Program-made: the position numbers and the translations under genes | The notes under the pieces: generated by a model | Told to the model about the DNA's origin: nothing | The model's database searches: none | The model's input: only the letters and a program-made list of their open reading frames with translations | Part shown: positions 15,908 to 24,333 of the stretch, one piece after another | Position numbering within the stretch: position 1 is the first letter of the stretch | Layout of the letters: every line of letters starts with the position of its first letter | NCBI GenBank assembly: GCA_026224825.1 | Contig: JAMFRO010000008.1 | Span: 62,001-126,000 of the forward strand | Direction of reading: 5' to 3' | Origin: a bacterium | GTDB taxonomy: Bacteria; Pseudomonadota; Alphaproteobacteria; Acetobacterales; Acetobacteraceae | DNA length: 64,000 nucleotides

Positions 15908-16498
15908 ATGACACGTTTAGCTGAACTGAGCCGCAAGACGTCCGAGACGGATATTTTTCTTCGCATCGATCTGGATGGGTCGGGCAAGACTGATATTGAA
16001 ACGGGTGTTGGTTATCTGGACCACATGCTTTCCGCCTTTGGGCGGCATGGGTTGTTCGACCTTACTGTGCGCGCCAAGGGCGATCTGCATATCGACTCGC
16101 ACCATACGGTGGAGGATGTCGGCATTTTGCTGGGCCAGGCGTTTACGCATGCTTTGGGCGACAAGCGCGGCATTCAGCGTTTCGGCCATGCTTTGGTGCC
16201 AATGGATGAGACGCTGGTGGAAGCCGCGATCGACCTTTCCGGCCGGCATTTCGTGGTGTGGAACGTGACCTTTGAGCGCCCGATGCTGGGGCAGATGGAC
16301 ACGCAGATGGTGGAGGAGTTTTTCCGCGCTCTGGCGGGGAATGGGCTGTTCAACCTGCATGTTAACCAGCGTGCCGGGCATAATGCGCATCATGTGGCCG
16401 AGGCCTGCTTCAAATCCGTGGCGCGGGCGTTGCGGGCGGCGGTGGCGTATGAGCCGCGCATTGCAGGGCAGATCCCCTCCACCAAGGGCGCGCTGTAA
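15908..16498 (+). CDS. hisB: Imidazoleglycerol-phosphate dehydratase
   Basis: Sixth step of histidine synthesis: imidazole glycerol phosphate to imidazole acetol phosphate. 196 residues, the usual length of the monofunctional enzyme (no phosphatase domain). The metal-binding His/Glu motifs are present: LDHMLSAFGRHGLFDL, DSHHTVEDVGI and RAGHNAHHVAEACFK. First gene of the his cluster; hisH follows 5 bp later. Everything to the HIT-protein gene is tightly packed on the same strand. Confidence 0.97.
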   Translation: MTRLAELSRKTSETDIFLRIDLDGSGKTDIETGVGYLDHMLSAFGRHGLFDLTVRAKGDLHIDSHHTVEDVGILLGQAFTHALGDKRGIQRFGHALVPMDETLVEAAIDLSGRHFVVWNVTFERPMLGQMDTQMVEEFFRALAGNGLFNLHVNQRAGHNAHHVAEACFKSVARALRAAVAYEPRIAGQIPSTKGAL

Positions 16499-16503
16499 CC
16501 CCC

Positions 16504-17139
16504 ATGCTGGTCGCCGTTATCGACTACCAGAGCGGCAACCTCGCCTCCGCCGCGCGCGGGCTGGTGCTGGCGGCGGAGCAGCGCGGGATTTCGGCCGAGG
16601 TACAGATTACCTCGGACCCGGATGTGGTGGCGCGGGCTGAGCGCATCGTGCTGCCGGGCCAGGGGGCGTTCGCCGATTGCGCCCGGGGGCTGGCGTCCGT
16701 GGACGGGCTGGAAGAGGCGATGTTCGCGCGCGTGGCGCAGGGCGCGCCGTTCCTCGGCATTTGTGTCGGCATGCAGTTGATGGCCAAACGCGGGTTGGAG
16801 CATGGGGTGACCCCGGGCTTCGGCTGGGTGCAAGGCGAGATCGCGCCGCTGCAGGTGGGCACAAACCGCCTGCCGCACATGGGCTGGAACGAGCTGCAGT
16901 TTACACCCGGCGCGCATCCGCTGCTGGACGGGCTGAAGCCGGGCGACCACGCCTATTTCGTGCATTCCTACGCGCTGCAGGGCGGGCAGGGAGACGAAAT
17001 CATCGCCACCACCGATTATGCTGGGGATGTTGTGGCCATGGTGGCCAGCGGCAACCGCGCCGGCACGCAGTTCCATGCCGAGAAGAGCCAGCAGGTCGGC
17101 CTCACCATCCTCGGCAATTTTCTCTCCTGGGTGCCGTGA
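16504..17139 (+). CDS. hisH: Imidazole glycerol phosphate synthase, glutamine amidotransferase subunit
   Basis: Releases ammonia from glutamine and channels it to HisF. 211 residues with the class I amidotransferase triad: Cys in FLGICVGMQLM, His in QFHAEKSQQVG and the adjacent Glu; also YQSGNLASAARG at the N-terminus and LPHMGWNEL in the middle. The stop overlaps the GTG start of the next gene by 4 bp (GTGA). Confidence 0.97.
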   Translation: MLVAVIDYQSGNLASAARGLVLAAEQRGISAEVQITSDPDVVARAERIVLPGQGAFADCARGLASVDGLEEAMFARVAQGAPFLGICVGMQLMAKRGLEHGVTPGFGWVQGEIAPLQVGTNRLPHMGWNELQFTPGAHPLLDGLKPGDHAYFVHSYALQGGQGDEIIATTDYAGDVVAMVASGNRAGTQFHAEKSQQVGLTILGNFLSWVP

Positions 17140-17924
17140 GGCGCCTGCTGCTGGCGGTTTGTGGGATTTATGTGGGTATTTGTGGCTTTCTGTTGATTGC
17201 CCAGAATCGCCTGCTCTACATCGGCACCGTACTGCCGCCGCACCCCGCCAGTGTAATCTATACGCCCTTCAACGATGCCGCCGGCACACAGACCGGCTGG
17301 CTCGCTGCCCCCGCCGGCATACCGCGCGGCACCGTGGTATATTTCCACGGCAATGACGAAGAAGCCTGGCAGGCGGAGCGAAACTATGCCGGCTATTTTA
17401 CCGCGCGCGGCTGGCGTGTGGTGTTCCTGGAATATCTCGGCTTCGACTTCCGCCCCGGCAAGCCGGCGCATGACAGCATCATCGCCGATGCCATCGCCAC
17501 CATGCATCTCGCCCAGCAGCGCTACCCCGGCCCGCTTTGGGTCGCGGGCAATTCGCTCGGCGCCGGCATCGCCGCCCAGGCGGCGCAGCCAGGCGGGGCG
17601 CAGCGCGTACTCCTGTTCGTGCCATGGGACAGCATGGGTGCCGTAGCGCAGGAGCGCTACCCCTTCGTCCCCGCCCGCCTGCTGCTCCAGGCCGATGGCA
17701 CTGATTACAATTCCTGTACGTCTCTGGCCGGCTGGGGGGACAAAACCTTCATCACCTATGCCGGGCGCGATACCATCATCCCCGCGCATCATGCCCAAAA
17801 TCTGGCGCAATGCCTCGGCGTGCCGGGCGCAAAAATCTTCGCGCTGCCCACCGCCACCCATCTCGGCTGGTATGATCACCTTACCCCGGCGCAATGGGAC
17901 AGCATGCTCACCCCCGCCCCGTAA
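17136..17924 (+). CDS. Membrane-anchored alpha/beta hydrolase inside the his operon
   Basis: 262 residues from GTG 17136. An N-terminal hydrophobic helix (RRLLLAVCGIYVGICGFLLI) is followed by an alpha/beta-hydrolase domain: oxyanion region VVYFHGNDEEAW, nucleophile elbow VAGNSLGAG with Ser, acid in TYAGRDTIIP, and His in ATHLGWYDH. Substrate unknown; an esterase or peptidase facing the periplasm is likely. It is translationally coupled to hisH (4-bp overlap) although no role in histidine synthesis is known for such proteins. Confidence 0.85.
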   Translation: MRRLLLAVCGIYVGICGFLLIAQNRLLYIGTVLPPHPASVIYTPFNDAAGTQTGWLAAPAGIPRGTVVYFHGNDEEAWQAERNYAGYFTARGWRVVFLEYLGFDFRPGKPAHDSIIADAIATMHLAQQRYPGPLWVAGNSLGAGIAAQAAQPGGAQRVLLFVPWDSMGAVAQERYPFVPARLLLQADGTDYNSCTSLAGWGDKTFITYAGRDTIIPAHHAQNLAQCLGVPGAKIFALPTATHLGWYDHLTPAQWDSMLTPAP

Positions 17925-17970
17925 TGTATTAGCGCTTGATTACCGGGCACTTTGGCGCCAAGACGCAGCC

Positions 17971-18513
17971 GTGACCAGCGCTTTGCCCCCTCCCCGCTCC
18001 ATCTTCGCCGAATGCATCGAAAGCTTCACGGACGAAGCCGATATCAATGCCTTGGCGGAAGCCGCGACGGCGGCGATACTGGATGGCGGCGGCTTCGGCT
18101 GGGTGAAGGCGCCCAAGCGCGCCACCATGGAGCAATATATGCGCGGCGTGCCGTTGGTGCCGGAGCGCGAGCTTATCGTGGGGCGCATGGACGGTGTGGT
18201 GTACGGCGCCGCGCAATTGCAGAAACCCTCGCGCAATAACGAGGCACAGTCGCATTCGGTGCATCTGATGCATCATTTCGTCGCCCCTTATGCGCGCGGC
18301 CATGGGCTGGCGCGGCTGATATTGCGCAAGGCCGAGGAACGGGCGCGGGCCCTGGGCTGCTATGTCCTCAACCTGGATGTGCGCGAGACCCAACTGGGCG
18401 CCATCTCGCTTTATGAATCCGAGGGGTTCATTCGTTGGGGCTCGCATCCGCATTACGCGCGGGTCAAAGGCGGCGATATTGCCGGGCATTTCTATTATAA
18501 GACGCTCAAATGA
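17971..18513 (+). CDS. GNAT family N-acetyltransferase inside the his operon
   Basis: About 180 residues from GTG 17971 ([19 protein letters not shown]). The acetyl-CoA site is recognisable: [20 protein letters not shown] (beta4 and the R/Q-x-x-G-x-G/A loop variant) followed by [23 protein letters not shown] and a C-terminal HFYYKTLK. The longest open frame begins further upstream inside the hydrolase gene, which I reject. Its last 4 bp overlap the start of hisA (ATGA), so it is co-translated with the pathway. The substrate is unknown. Confidence 0.85.
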   Translation: MTSALPPPRSIFAECIESFTDEADINALAEAATAAILDGGGFGWVKAPKRATMEQYMRGVPLVPERELIVGRMDGVVYGAAQLQKPSRNNEAQSHSVHLMHHFVAPYARGHGLARLILRKAEERARALGCYVLNLDVRETQLGAISLYESEGFIRWGSHPHYARVKGGDIAGHFYYKTLK

Positions 18514-19241
18514 CACTGACTCTATACCCCGCCATCGATTTGAAGGACGGCGCCTGTGTGCGGCTGGAGCGCGGGCTGATGGATCAGGCCACGGTGTTCG
18601 GCACCGATCCGGGGGCGCAGGCGGCGGCCTGGGCTGAGGCCGGGTTCAACTGGGTGCATGTGGTCGACCTCAACGGCGCCTTCGCCGGCCAGCCGGTGAA
18701 CGAGGCGGCGGTGAAATCGATCCTCGCCGCCGTCACCATCCCGGTGCAGCTCGGCGGCGGCATCCGCAGCCTGGCGCAGATCGAGGCCTGGCTCACGGCC
18801 GGGGTGTCGCGCGTGATCCTGGGCTCGGCGGCGGCGAAAAACCCGGCGCTGGTGCGCGAGGCGGCCAAACTCTATCCGGGGCGCATCGTCGTCGGCATCG
18901 ACGCCAAGGGCGGCATGGTGGCGACCGAAGGCTGGGCCGAAACCTCCGATATTTTTGCGCCGGAACTGGCGCGGCGGTTCGAGGATGCGGGCATCGCCGC
19001 GATCATCTACACCGATATTTCGCGCGATGGCATGAAGACCGGGCTCAACATTCCGGAAACGCAGGCGTTGGCGGCAGCGGTCAAATTGCCCATCATCGCT
19101 TCGGGCGGCGTGGCCTCGGTGGCGGATATCATCGCGCTCAAATCCGCGGCGGCGCAGCAGGCCAATCTGGAGGGCAGCATCCTCGGCCGGGCGTTGTACG
19201 ACGGCTCGCTCACGCCGCGCGAGGCCCTTGCCGCATGCTGA
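18510..19241 (+). CDS. hisA: ProFAR isomerase, 1-(5-phosphoribosyl)-5-[(5-phosphoribosylamino)methylideneamino]imidazole-4-carboxamide isomerase
   Basis: Amadori rearrangement of ProFAR to PRFAR, fourth step of histidine synthesis. 243-residue TIM barrel with the two catalytic Asp positions ([15 protein letters not shown] and VVGIDAKGG), the phosphate loops VQLGGGIRS and [10 protein letters not shown], and YTDISRDGM. The start overlaps the GNAT gene, and its end overlaps hisF by 7 bp. Confidence 0.97.
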   Translation: MTLTLYPAIDLKDGACVRLERGLMDQATVFGTDPGAQAAAWAEAGFNWVHVVDLNGAFAGQPVNEAAVKSILAAVTIPVQLGGGIRSLAQIEAWLTAGVSRVILGSAAAKNPALVREAAKLYPGRIVVGIDAKGGMVATEGWAETSDIFAPELARRFEDAGIAAIIYTDISRDGMKTGLNIPETQALAAAVKLPIIASGGVASVADIIALKSAAAQQANLEGSILGRALYDGSLTPREALAAC

Positions 19242-20008
19242 AACTGCGGGTCATTCCGTGCCTGGATGTGAAGGATGGGCGCGTCGTAAAGGGCGTGAAC
19301 TTTCTCTCTCTGCGCGATGCCGGGGACCCGGTGGAGCAGGCCGCCGTGTACGATGCCGCCGGGGCGGATGAGCTGACCTTTCTCGACATCACCGCCAGCT
19401 CGGACAACCGCGACACCATTCTGGATGTCGTGCACCGCACGGCGGAGAAGGTTTTCCTCCCCCTTACCGTGGGCGGCGGCATCCGCGCCGTGGGGGACAT
19501 GCGCCGGCTGCTGCTGGCGGGCGCCGACAAATGCTCCATCAACTCCGCCGCCATCTCGCGCCCGGAGCTGGTGCGCGAGGGTGCGGAGAAATTCGGCAGC
19601 CAATGCGTGGTGGTGGCCATCGATGCCCGCCAATCCGCCCCCGGCAAATGGGAGGTGTTTTCCCATGGCGGGCGCACAAATACGGGGCTGGATGTGATCG
19701 AATGGGCGAAACAGGTGGAATCCCTGGGCGCCGGCGAGATATTGCTCACCTCCATGGACCGCGACGGCACCGGCCAGGGTTTTGACCTGGAATTGCTGCG
19801 CCGGATATGCGCCGCCGTGCGCCTGCCGGTCATCGCCTCGGGCGGGGTCGGCACGCTGGACCATTTCGTCGAGGGCGCGCAGGCGGGGGCCACCGGGCTG
19901 CTGGCCGCCAGCGTATTCCATTTTGGTACCTTCACCATCGCGCAGGTAAAGGCAGCTCTCACCGCAGCGCGCTTGCCGGTACGCAACCTCCCCGCAATAC
20001 TGGGCTGA
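19235..20008 (+). CDS. hisF: Imidazole glycerol phosphate synthase, cyclase subunit
   Basis: Uses ammonia from HisH and PRFAR to make imidazole glycerol phosphate and AICAR. 257-residue TIM barrel, standard length. Catalytic Asp residues lie in [15 protein letters not shown] and VVAIDARQ; phosphate-binding loops are TVGGGIRAV and [11 protein letters not shown]. It overlaps hisA, and hisE follows 18 bp downstream. Confidence 0.97.
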   Translation: MLKLRVIPCLDVKDGRVVKGVNFLSLRDAGDPVEQAAVYDAAGADELTFLDITASSDNRDTILDVVHRTAEKVFLPLTVGGGIRAVGDMRRLLLAGADKCSINSAAISRPELVREGAEKFGSQCVVVAIDARQSAPGKWEVFSHGGRTNTGLDVIEWAKQVESLGAGEILLTSMDRDGTGQGFDLELLRRICAAVRLPVIASGGVGTLDHFVEGAQAGATGLLAASVFHFGTFTIAQVKAALTAARLPVRNLPAILG

Positions 20009-20026
20009 ACAGGAGTCGTTCACGCA

Positions 20027-20521
20027 ATGGCCAAGAAAGCCGCCGCAGCCGCTAAACCAAAAACCGTCAAGCCGAAGGTTACAAAACCGAAAGCCAAGCC
20101 GAAAGCCAAGCCGAAAGCCAAGGCTGCCACCAGCCGCAGCGTCACCGTGCCGCCGCCCACGCACGGGCCGGATGCGCGCGTGCTCGACCGGCTCTGGGCC
20201 ACGGTGCTGACGCGTAAGGATGCGGACCAGAACCAGAGCCATTCCGCCCGGCTGCTGGCGCGTGGCACCGGCAAGGTGGCGCAAAAATTCGGCGAAGAGG
20301 CGGTGGAATGCATCATCGAGGCCGTGGCCGGCAACACCACCGCACTGGTCGGCGAATCGGCGGATGTGCTGTACCATCTGCTGGTGCTCTGGGTGGATGC
20401 GGGCCTGCGCCCCGAACAGGTATGGGCCGAGCTGACCCGCCGCGAGGGCATGAGCGGCCTGGCCGAGAAGGCGGCGCGGCGTTCGGCCTTGCCCGGCTTC
20501 CCGACCAAGAAAATTCCCTGA
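20027..20521 (+). CDS. hisE: Phosphoribosyl-ATP pyrophosphatase with a Lys/Pro/Ala-rich N-terminal extension
   Basis: Hydrolyses phosphoribosyl-ATP to phosphoribosyl-AMP, second step of histidine synthesis. The catalytic helical domain (about residues 50-155) has [22 protein letters not shown] and [13 protein letters not shown], which is diagnostic. Residues 1-48 are an unusual basic tail ([20 protein letters not shown]) resembling histone H1-like proteins; HisE is normally about 105 residues, against 164 here. The tail is encoded partly by 12-bp tandem repeats (about 20087-20124). The hisI half is not in this window. Confidence 0.93.
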   Translation: MAKKAAAAAKPKTVKPKVTKPKAKPKAKPKAKAATSRSVTVPPPTHGPDARVLDRLWATVLTRKDADQNQSHSARLLARGTGKVAQKFGEEAVECIIEAVAGNTTALVGESADVLYHLLVLWVDAGLRPEQVWAELTRREGMSGLAEKAARRSALPGFPTKKIP

Positions 20522-20536
20522 GCGCAGGAGGTGATT

Positions 20537-20902
20537 TTGGCCTATGACGACAGCAATATCTTCGCCCGTATCCTGCGCGGCGAGATCCCTTGCGCCAAAA
20601 TATATGAGGATGAATTCGCCCTCGCCTTCTCCGATATCCGCCCGCAGGCACCGACGCATATTCTGGTGATCCCCAAGGGACAGTATATCTCGGCGGCGGA
20701 TTTCAACGCCCAGGCCAGCGATGAGGAGCTCGCCGGCTTCTACCGCGCGCTCGCCTATGTGGCGCGCGAGGCCGGGGTGGAGGAGAGCGGCTACCGGCTT
20801 ATCAGCAATGCCGGGCCGGACAGCCATCAGGAAGTGCCGCATTTCCATGTGCATATTCTGGCGGGCCAGAAGCTCGGCCGGATGCTCGGGCCGCCTTTAT
20901 GA
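20537..20902 (+). CDS. HIT family (Hint-type) purine nucleoside phosphoramidase-like protein
   Basis: Histidine-triad hydrolase of about 121 residues, with HFHVHIL near the C-terminus and YDDSNIFARILRGEIPCAKIY at the start. Typical members cleave AMP from lysine or other amines. An AGGAGGT ribosome-binding site at 20526-20532 favours TTG 20537 over GTG 20531, which would lie inside it; this choice is tentative. It follows hisE by 15 bp, the common linkage in Alphaproteobacteria. Confidence 0.92.
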   Translation: MAYDDSNIFARILRGEIPCAKIYEDEFALAFSDIRPQAPTHILVIPKGQYISAADFNAQASDEELAGFYRALAYVAREAGVEESGYRLISNAGPDSHQEVPHFHVHILAGQKLGRMLGPPL

Positions 20903-20960
20903 AGGCCCCATTTTTATGAAAGCCCCATCTTTATGAAGGCCCCATCTTTATGAAGGCAAT
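20895..20960 (+). repeat. 17-bp tandem repeat carrying four ATG codons before chrA
   Basis: Units of TTTATGAA(G/A)GCCCCAT place ATG codons at 20899, 20916, 20933 and 20950, each 17 bp apart. The first lies over the HIT gene stop; the last is the chrA start. Because 17 is not a multiple of 3, ATG 20916 and 20933 are in other frames, and the 20899 frame stops after six codons. Confidence 0.85.
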
Positions 20961-22143
20961 GCGCGCCTTCGAAGTCCTGTGGACGTTTTTCCTGTTGGGG
21001 ATCAGCGCGTTCGGCGGGCCGGTGGCGCATCTGGGCTATTTCCGCCGCACCTTCGTGGAACGCAAAAAATGGGTGGATGACGAGGAATACGGCGCACTTC
21101 TGGCTCTATGTCAGTTTTTACCTGGGCCGGCATCGAGTCAGGTGGGGTTCTGCATCGGGCTGCATCGCGCCGGCTTCTTCGGCGGGCTGGCGGCCTGGAT
21201 CGGCTTCACCTTGCCCTCCGCCCTCCTCATGGTGGCGCTGGCGCATTACCTCTTCGTGTTCCAAACCTCTGCCGCGGCGCATGGCGCGCTGCACGGGCTG
21301 CAGCTCGCAGCCGTGGCCGTGGTAGCCCAGGCCGTCTGGCTGATGACCAAATCCCTCTGCCCCGACACCCCCCGCCGCGCTCTGGCCCTGCTCTGCGCCG
21401 CCGTGCTCGGGCTGATGCCCGGCACATTGGGGCAGATCGCCGTGATGGTGATCGGCGCGCTCACCGGCTGGGCCACGCTGGATGACAGCGGGCTGGTGCG
21501 GCACCGCGAAACCCGCCGCCTGGCGCGCGAATGGCCCAGTGCCAAGCGCGAATTGCAATTGCACGCCCCGGCCCTGCTCTGCCTCACCCTGTTCGCCGGG
21601 CTGCTGATCGCCTCCTTCACCATGCAGTTGCAGGGCCCATGGGCTTTGGCCAGCGCCTTCTACCGCTCCGGCGCGCTGGTGTTCGGCGGCGGCCATGTGG
21701 TGCTGCCGCTGCTGCGCGATGCCGTGGTCACCCCCGGCTGGGTGAGCCCGCAAGTGTTTCTGGCCGGCTACGGCGCGGTCCAGGCCATGCCGGGGCCGCT
21801 GTTCACCGTCGCCTCCTATCTCGGCGCACTCACCGGCGGCTATCGCGGCGCCGTCATCGCCACCGTCGCCATCTTCCTGCCCGGGCTGCTGCTGGTGGGC
21901 GGCACCCTGCCCTACTGGCAGGCTCTGCGCACCCGCCCCTATGTTGCCGCCATGATGAAAGGGCTGAATGCCGCCGTGGTCGGGCTGCTGGGCGCCGCCT
22001 TCATCGACCTGCTGACGATCTCCACCATCCAGAGCATCTACGACCTGCCCATCATCCTGTTCGCCCTCCTCCTCCTCACCGCCGGCCGGGCGCGGCCCAT
22101 ACTGGTGGTAATCTTCTGCGCCGCGGCGGGGGCTGTGGCGTAA
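20950..22143 (+). CDS. chrA: Chromate transporter, CHR family, two-domain form
   Basis: 397-residue inner-membrane protein made of two homologous CHR halves. The first half has AFGGPVAHLGYFRRTFVERKK and LCQFLPGPASSQVGF; the second has VFGGGHVVLPLLRDAVV and GYGAVQAMPGPLFTVASY. Family members export chromate, giving resistance; some have other roles. Start at ATG 20950, the fourth of the tandem ATGs. A GGCCAGGGCTC fragment follows the stop codon directly (22144 on). Confidence 0.92.
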   Translation: MKAMRAFEVLWTFFLLGISAFGGPVAHLGYFRRTFVERKKWVDDEEYGALLALCQFLPGPASSQVGFCIGLHRAGFFGGLAAWIGFTLPSALLMVALAHYLFVFQTSAAAHGALHGLQLAAVAVVAQAVWLMTKSLCPDTPRRALALLCAAVLGLMPGTLGQIAVMVIGALTGWATLDDSGLVRHRETRRLAREWPSAKRELQLHAPALLCLTLFAGLLIASFTMQLQGPWALASAFYRSGALVFGGGHVVLPLLRDAVVTPGWVSPQVFLAGYGAVQAMPGPLFTVASYLGALTGGYRGAVIATVAIFLPGLLLVGGTLPYWQALRTRPYVAAMMKGLNAAVVGLLGAAFIDLLTISTIQSIYDLPIILFALLLLTAGRARPILVVIFCAAAGAVA

Positions 22144-22542
22144 GAAGGCCAGGGCTCCGCCCCACCCCGGCCCGTGCCCAGAAGATTTTGGCATCGTTCT
22201 GGACGAAGGTTAATGAGTGCGCTAAAGAAATTCACAAGACTTCGTTACTTTCCAAAGACATCCTTGCATTTCGGGGGTGTTTCATGGAGAATGACAGATT
22301 ATTTAGATACGTTAAGTCGGTGAACTGATGGCTATGGGCTTATTGCACCTCCTCCGCGCTCATCGCCGCCTGCAGCACGGCAGGCTGGGCGGGCTGGTGC
22401 CTGGGTTCGCCATGATCGGCCCAGCGTTTTTCCTTTGTGCGAAACATTGCATGAGTCTGGGGCGCATGTTCTGGATACCCTACCATTGGCAACCAAGCCC
22501 AGCGATGCCGCGCTTTGCCTCCAGCCCAAGGATACCACGATT
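22144..22542. other. Intergenic region before the TadE-like genes, with repeat and pilin-like remnants
   Basis: About 400 bp. 22144-22180 is half of the GGCCAGGGC-type palindrome seen elsewhere, starting at the chrA stop; its matching arm is missing. 22213-22323 is a 36-codon open frame (MSALKKFTRLRYFPK...) with a GAAGG just upstream; reality uncertain. 22328-22546 encodes 72 residues including GLVPGFAMIGPAFFL, which resembles the TadE N-terminal helix (FALEFAMIAPIFLIL) of the next gene, so it may be a decayed or frameshifted pilin-like gene. The promoter of the following genes should also lie here. Confidence 0.45.
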
Positions 22543-23187
22543 TTGATACATAAATTGTTGCGAATAAAACTTGGCCGGCGCGGCAGCTTTGCCCTTGAGT
22601 TTGCAATGATCGCGCCGATTTTCCTGATTCTGCTCTTTGTTGTGTTCGAAGTCTCCTATGACGAGTTCATGCAGGAGGTGTTGGACAGCACCGTACAATC
22701 GGCCGCCCGTCAGGTCCAAATTGGTAAGTCCCAAAATGCCAGCAACAGCACGTTTGTAACAGGCTATATGTGTCCCTATGACACCGGACTACTCAATTGC
22801 AACAATCTGTTCGTGCGGATTCAACAAGTCACCTTCAACACGGCAGCTTGCTCAAATAAGGATTTTTATGACGCGACGCCCGCCGGCGCGCCGGTAAGCG
22901 GCGGCGTTCTGCAGCTCGGGGGATTTTTTAGCGGCGCCGGTGTGGCTGGCAACGGCGCCACCCTCACCCCGTCTCCCTGCGCAACCACCACGTCCAGTTC
23001 CGGCTACTGCAATGCCGGCCCGCAGGAGTTCATTCTCATGTCCGCCGTTTATGTCGCGCCCAGTTTTCTCGACGGGCTGGTACTCAACCATATCACCTAT
23101 GGCGGCCAGTATGTGCGCGCCCTGTATTCCACCGCAGCCTTCGAAACTGAACCTTACTCTAACTCTTCACCGACAAACGCATGCTGA
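22543..23187 (+). CDS. TadE-like pseudopilin
   Basis: About 214 residues. One N-terminal membrane helix with the TadE pattern (RRGSFALEFAMIAPIFLILL) is followed by a periplasmic domain with several Cys residues (YMCPYDTGLLNC, FNTAACSN). TadE/TadG proteins are minor components of type IVc (Flp/Tad) pili and are processed by a prepilin peptidase. The start is uncertain: TTG 22543 has AAGGAT 10 bp upstream; a longer frame from 22435 is possible. It overlaps the next gene by 7 bp. No Flp pilin or Cpa assembly gene is in the window. Confidence 0.75.
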   Translation: MIHKLLRIKLGRRGSFALEFAMIAPIFLILLFVVFEVSYDEFMQEVLDSTVQSAARQVQIGKSQNASNSTFVTGYMCPYDTGLLNCNNLFVRIQQVTFNTAACSNKDFYDATPAGAPVSGGVLQLGGFFSGAGVAGNGATLTPSPCATTTSSSGYCNAGPQEFILMSAVYVAPSFLDGLVLNHITYGGQYVRALYSTAAFETEPYSNSSPTNAC

Positions 23188-24257
23188 AGAAACTTTTTAA
23201 AGAGCGGCGCTCCGTCGCCGCCCTCGAATTCGTTTTGGTAGCGCCGCTGCTCATCTTACTGCTGTTCGGCGTGTACGACCTGTCCAGCGCCCTCATCACC
23301 TATGAAGAGGTCTACTCGGCGGCGCACTCCATGGCAGCCTCGATCAGCAATGAAGCTGTGGTGTCCACCGGCACCACCGCCGGTACCAACGCGCTGACCT
23401 ACACACAGATACAGCAAGCCGAGTCCCTGCTCTGGGCGGAAATCCCGACGCTGCGTTCAGGCCTGCAGGATGGGGTGAAATCGATCACCGTGTCATCCAT
23501 CGTGTACGAAATACTGCCCAACACGACGGCCACCACCACCACCAGTAAGGGCGTAACCACCACAACCGTTACCACCAACGGGATCTGCACCGCCAGCGCG
23601 ACGCAACAATGCAATTACGTACCCATTGTGGTGTGGAGCGTCGCCTATCAAGGCGGCGACAGCAACCGCACCTTCGACAAACCGACCGATGGGACCAATA
23701 CATTCAGCAGCGGAACCTGGACGACGCTGACCGGAAGCCCTTTGACCGGAGATACGTTGCGGTCATGTAATGGAACGGCCACGACGCCGACGACGCAGGT
23801 ATCGACCGTGACCCATAATGGCTCGCTGAACCAGACCACGGCAACGAGTGGTACATCGAGTGACATGACCAATCTGCGCACCTATACGTTGAGCACGCCC
23901 GCCCCGGCCAATCCGGCCCCGCCCTCGCCCATGCTGGTGGTTGATGTGCAACTGAACTACCAGCCGGTGATCGGCCTGTTCATCCAGAAAGCCATACCGC
24001 TCTGGGTCAATGGCTACTGGCCTGTGCGCAGCGTGGAGGTGAGCCCCACGCAGACCTACGCCCTCAACGAAGAATTCGTCACCATCACACCGAACACAAC
24101 AAACACCGCATACAAGCTGAGCGATTACAACGCGACCAATAATCAAGATTTCGAATTATTCGACGCCACCAACACCTTCGTGCCCACGGCCAATTATTGT
24201 GTGAACACAACTCTCTACGGCACCTATGGCGTTTCGCCGGAGACACCACCCCCATGA
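23181..24257 (+). CDS. TadE/TadG-like pseudopilin, Ser/Thr-rich
   Basis: 358 residues. N-terminal helix with the TadE motif (RRSVAALEFVLVAPLLILLL, residues about 9-28), then a long periplasmic domain rich in Thr and Ser, including a run of threonines around SKGVTTTTV that is also found in the next gene. A second strand-rich region (LNYQPVIGLFIQ, WVNGYWPVRSVEV) precedes the C-terminus. Its last codons (VNTTLYGTYGVSPETPPP) are copied just downstream. Co-directional with the two flanking TadE/G genes and overlapping the first. Confidence 0.8.
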   Translation: MLKKLFKERRSVAALEFVLVAPLLILLLFGVYDLSSALITYEEVYSAAHSMAASISNEAVVSTGTTAGTNALTYTQIQQAESLLWAEIPTLRSGLQDGVKSITVSSIVYEILPNTTATTTTSKGVTTTTVTTNGICTASATQQCNYVPIVVWSVAYQGGDSNRTFDKPTDGTNTFSSGTWTTLTGSPLTGDTLRSCNGTATTPTTQVSTVTHNGSLNQTTATSGTSSDMTNLRTYTLSTPAPANPAPPSPMLVVDVQLNYQPVIGLFIQKAIPLWVNGYWPVRSVEVSPTQTYALNEEFVTITPNTTNTAYKLSDYNATNNQDFELFDATNTFVPTANYCVNTTLYGTYGVSPETPPP

Positions 24258-24330
24258 TCAAGCTCGTGAACACGCAGCAGGATTGTATGAACACAACTCT
24301 CTACGGCGCCTATGGCGCTTCGCCGGAGAT
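24203..24330 (+). repeat. Direct repeat with 86-bp offset creating a 16-codon mini-ORF
   Basis: Segment 24203-24244 (end of the previous gene) recurs at 24289-24330 with a handful of changes. In the second copy an ATG at 24287 opens MNTTLYGAYGASPEIQ, whose TGA overlaps the ATG of the next gene (ATGA at 24334). The copy may therefore provide translational coupling to the VWA gene, or may be a neutral duplication. Confidence 0.75.
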
Positions 24331-24333
24331 ACA

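Noticed and set aside
20087..20124. 12-bp repeats in hisE considered as a CRISPR or regulatory repeat
   Set aside because: They are in frame, encode the Lys/Pro/Ala tail, and have no spacers.
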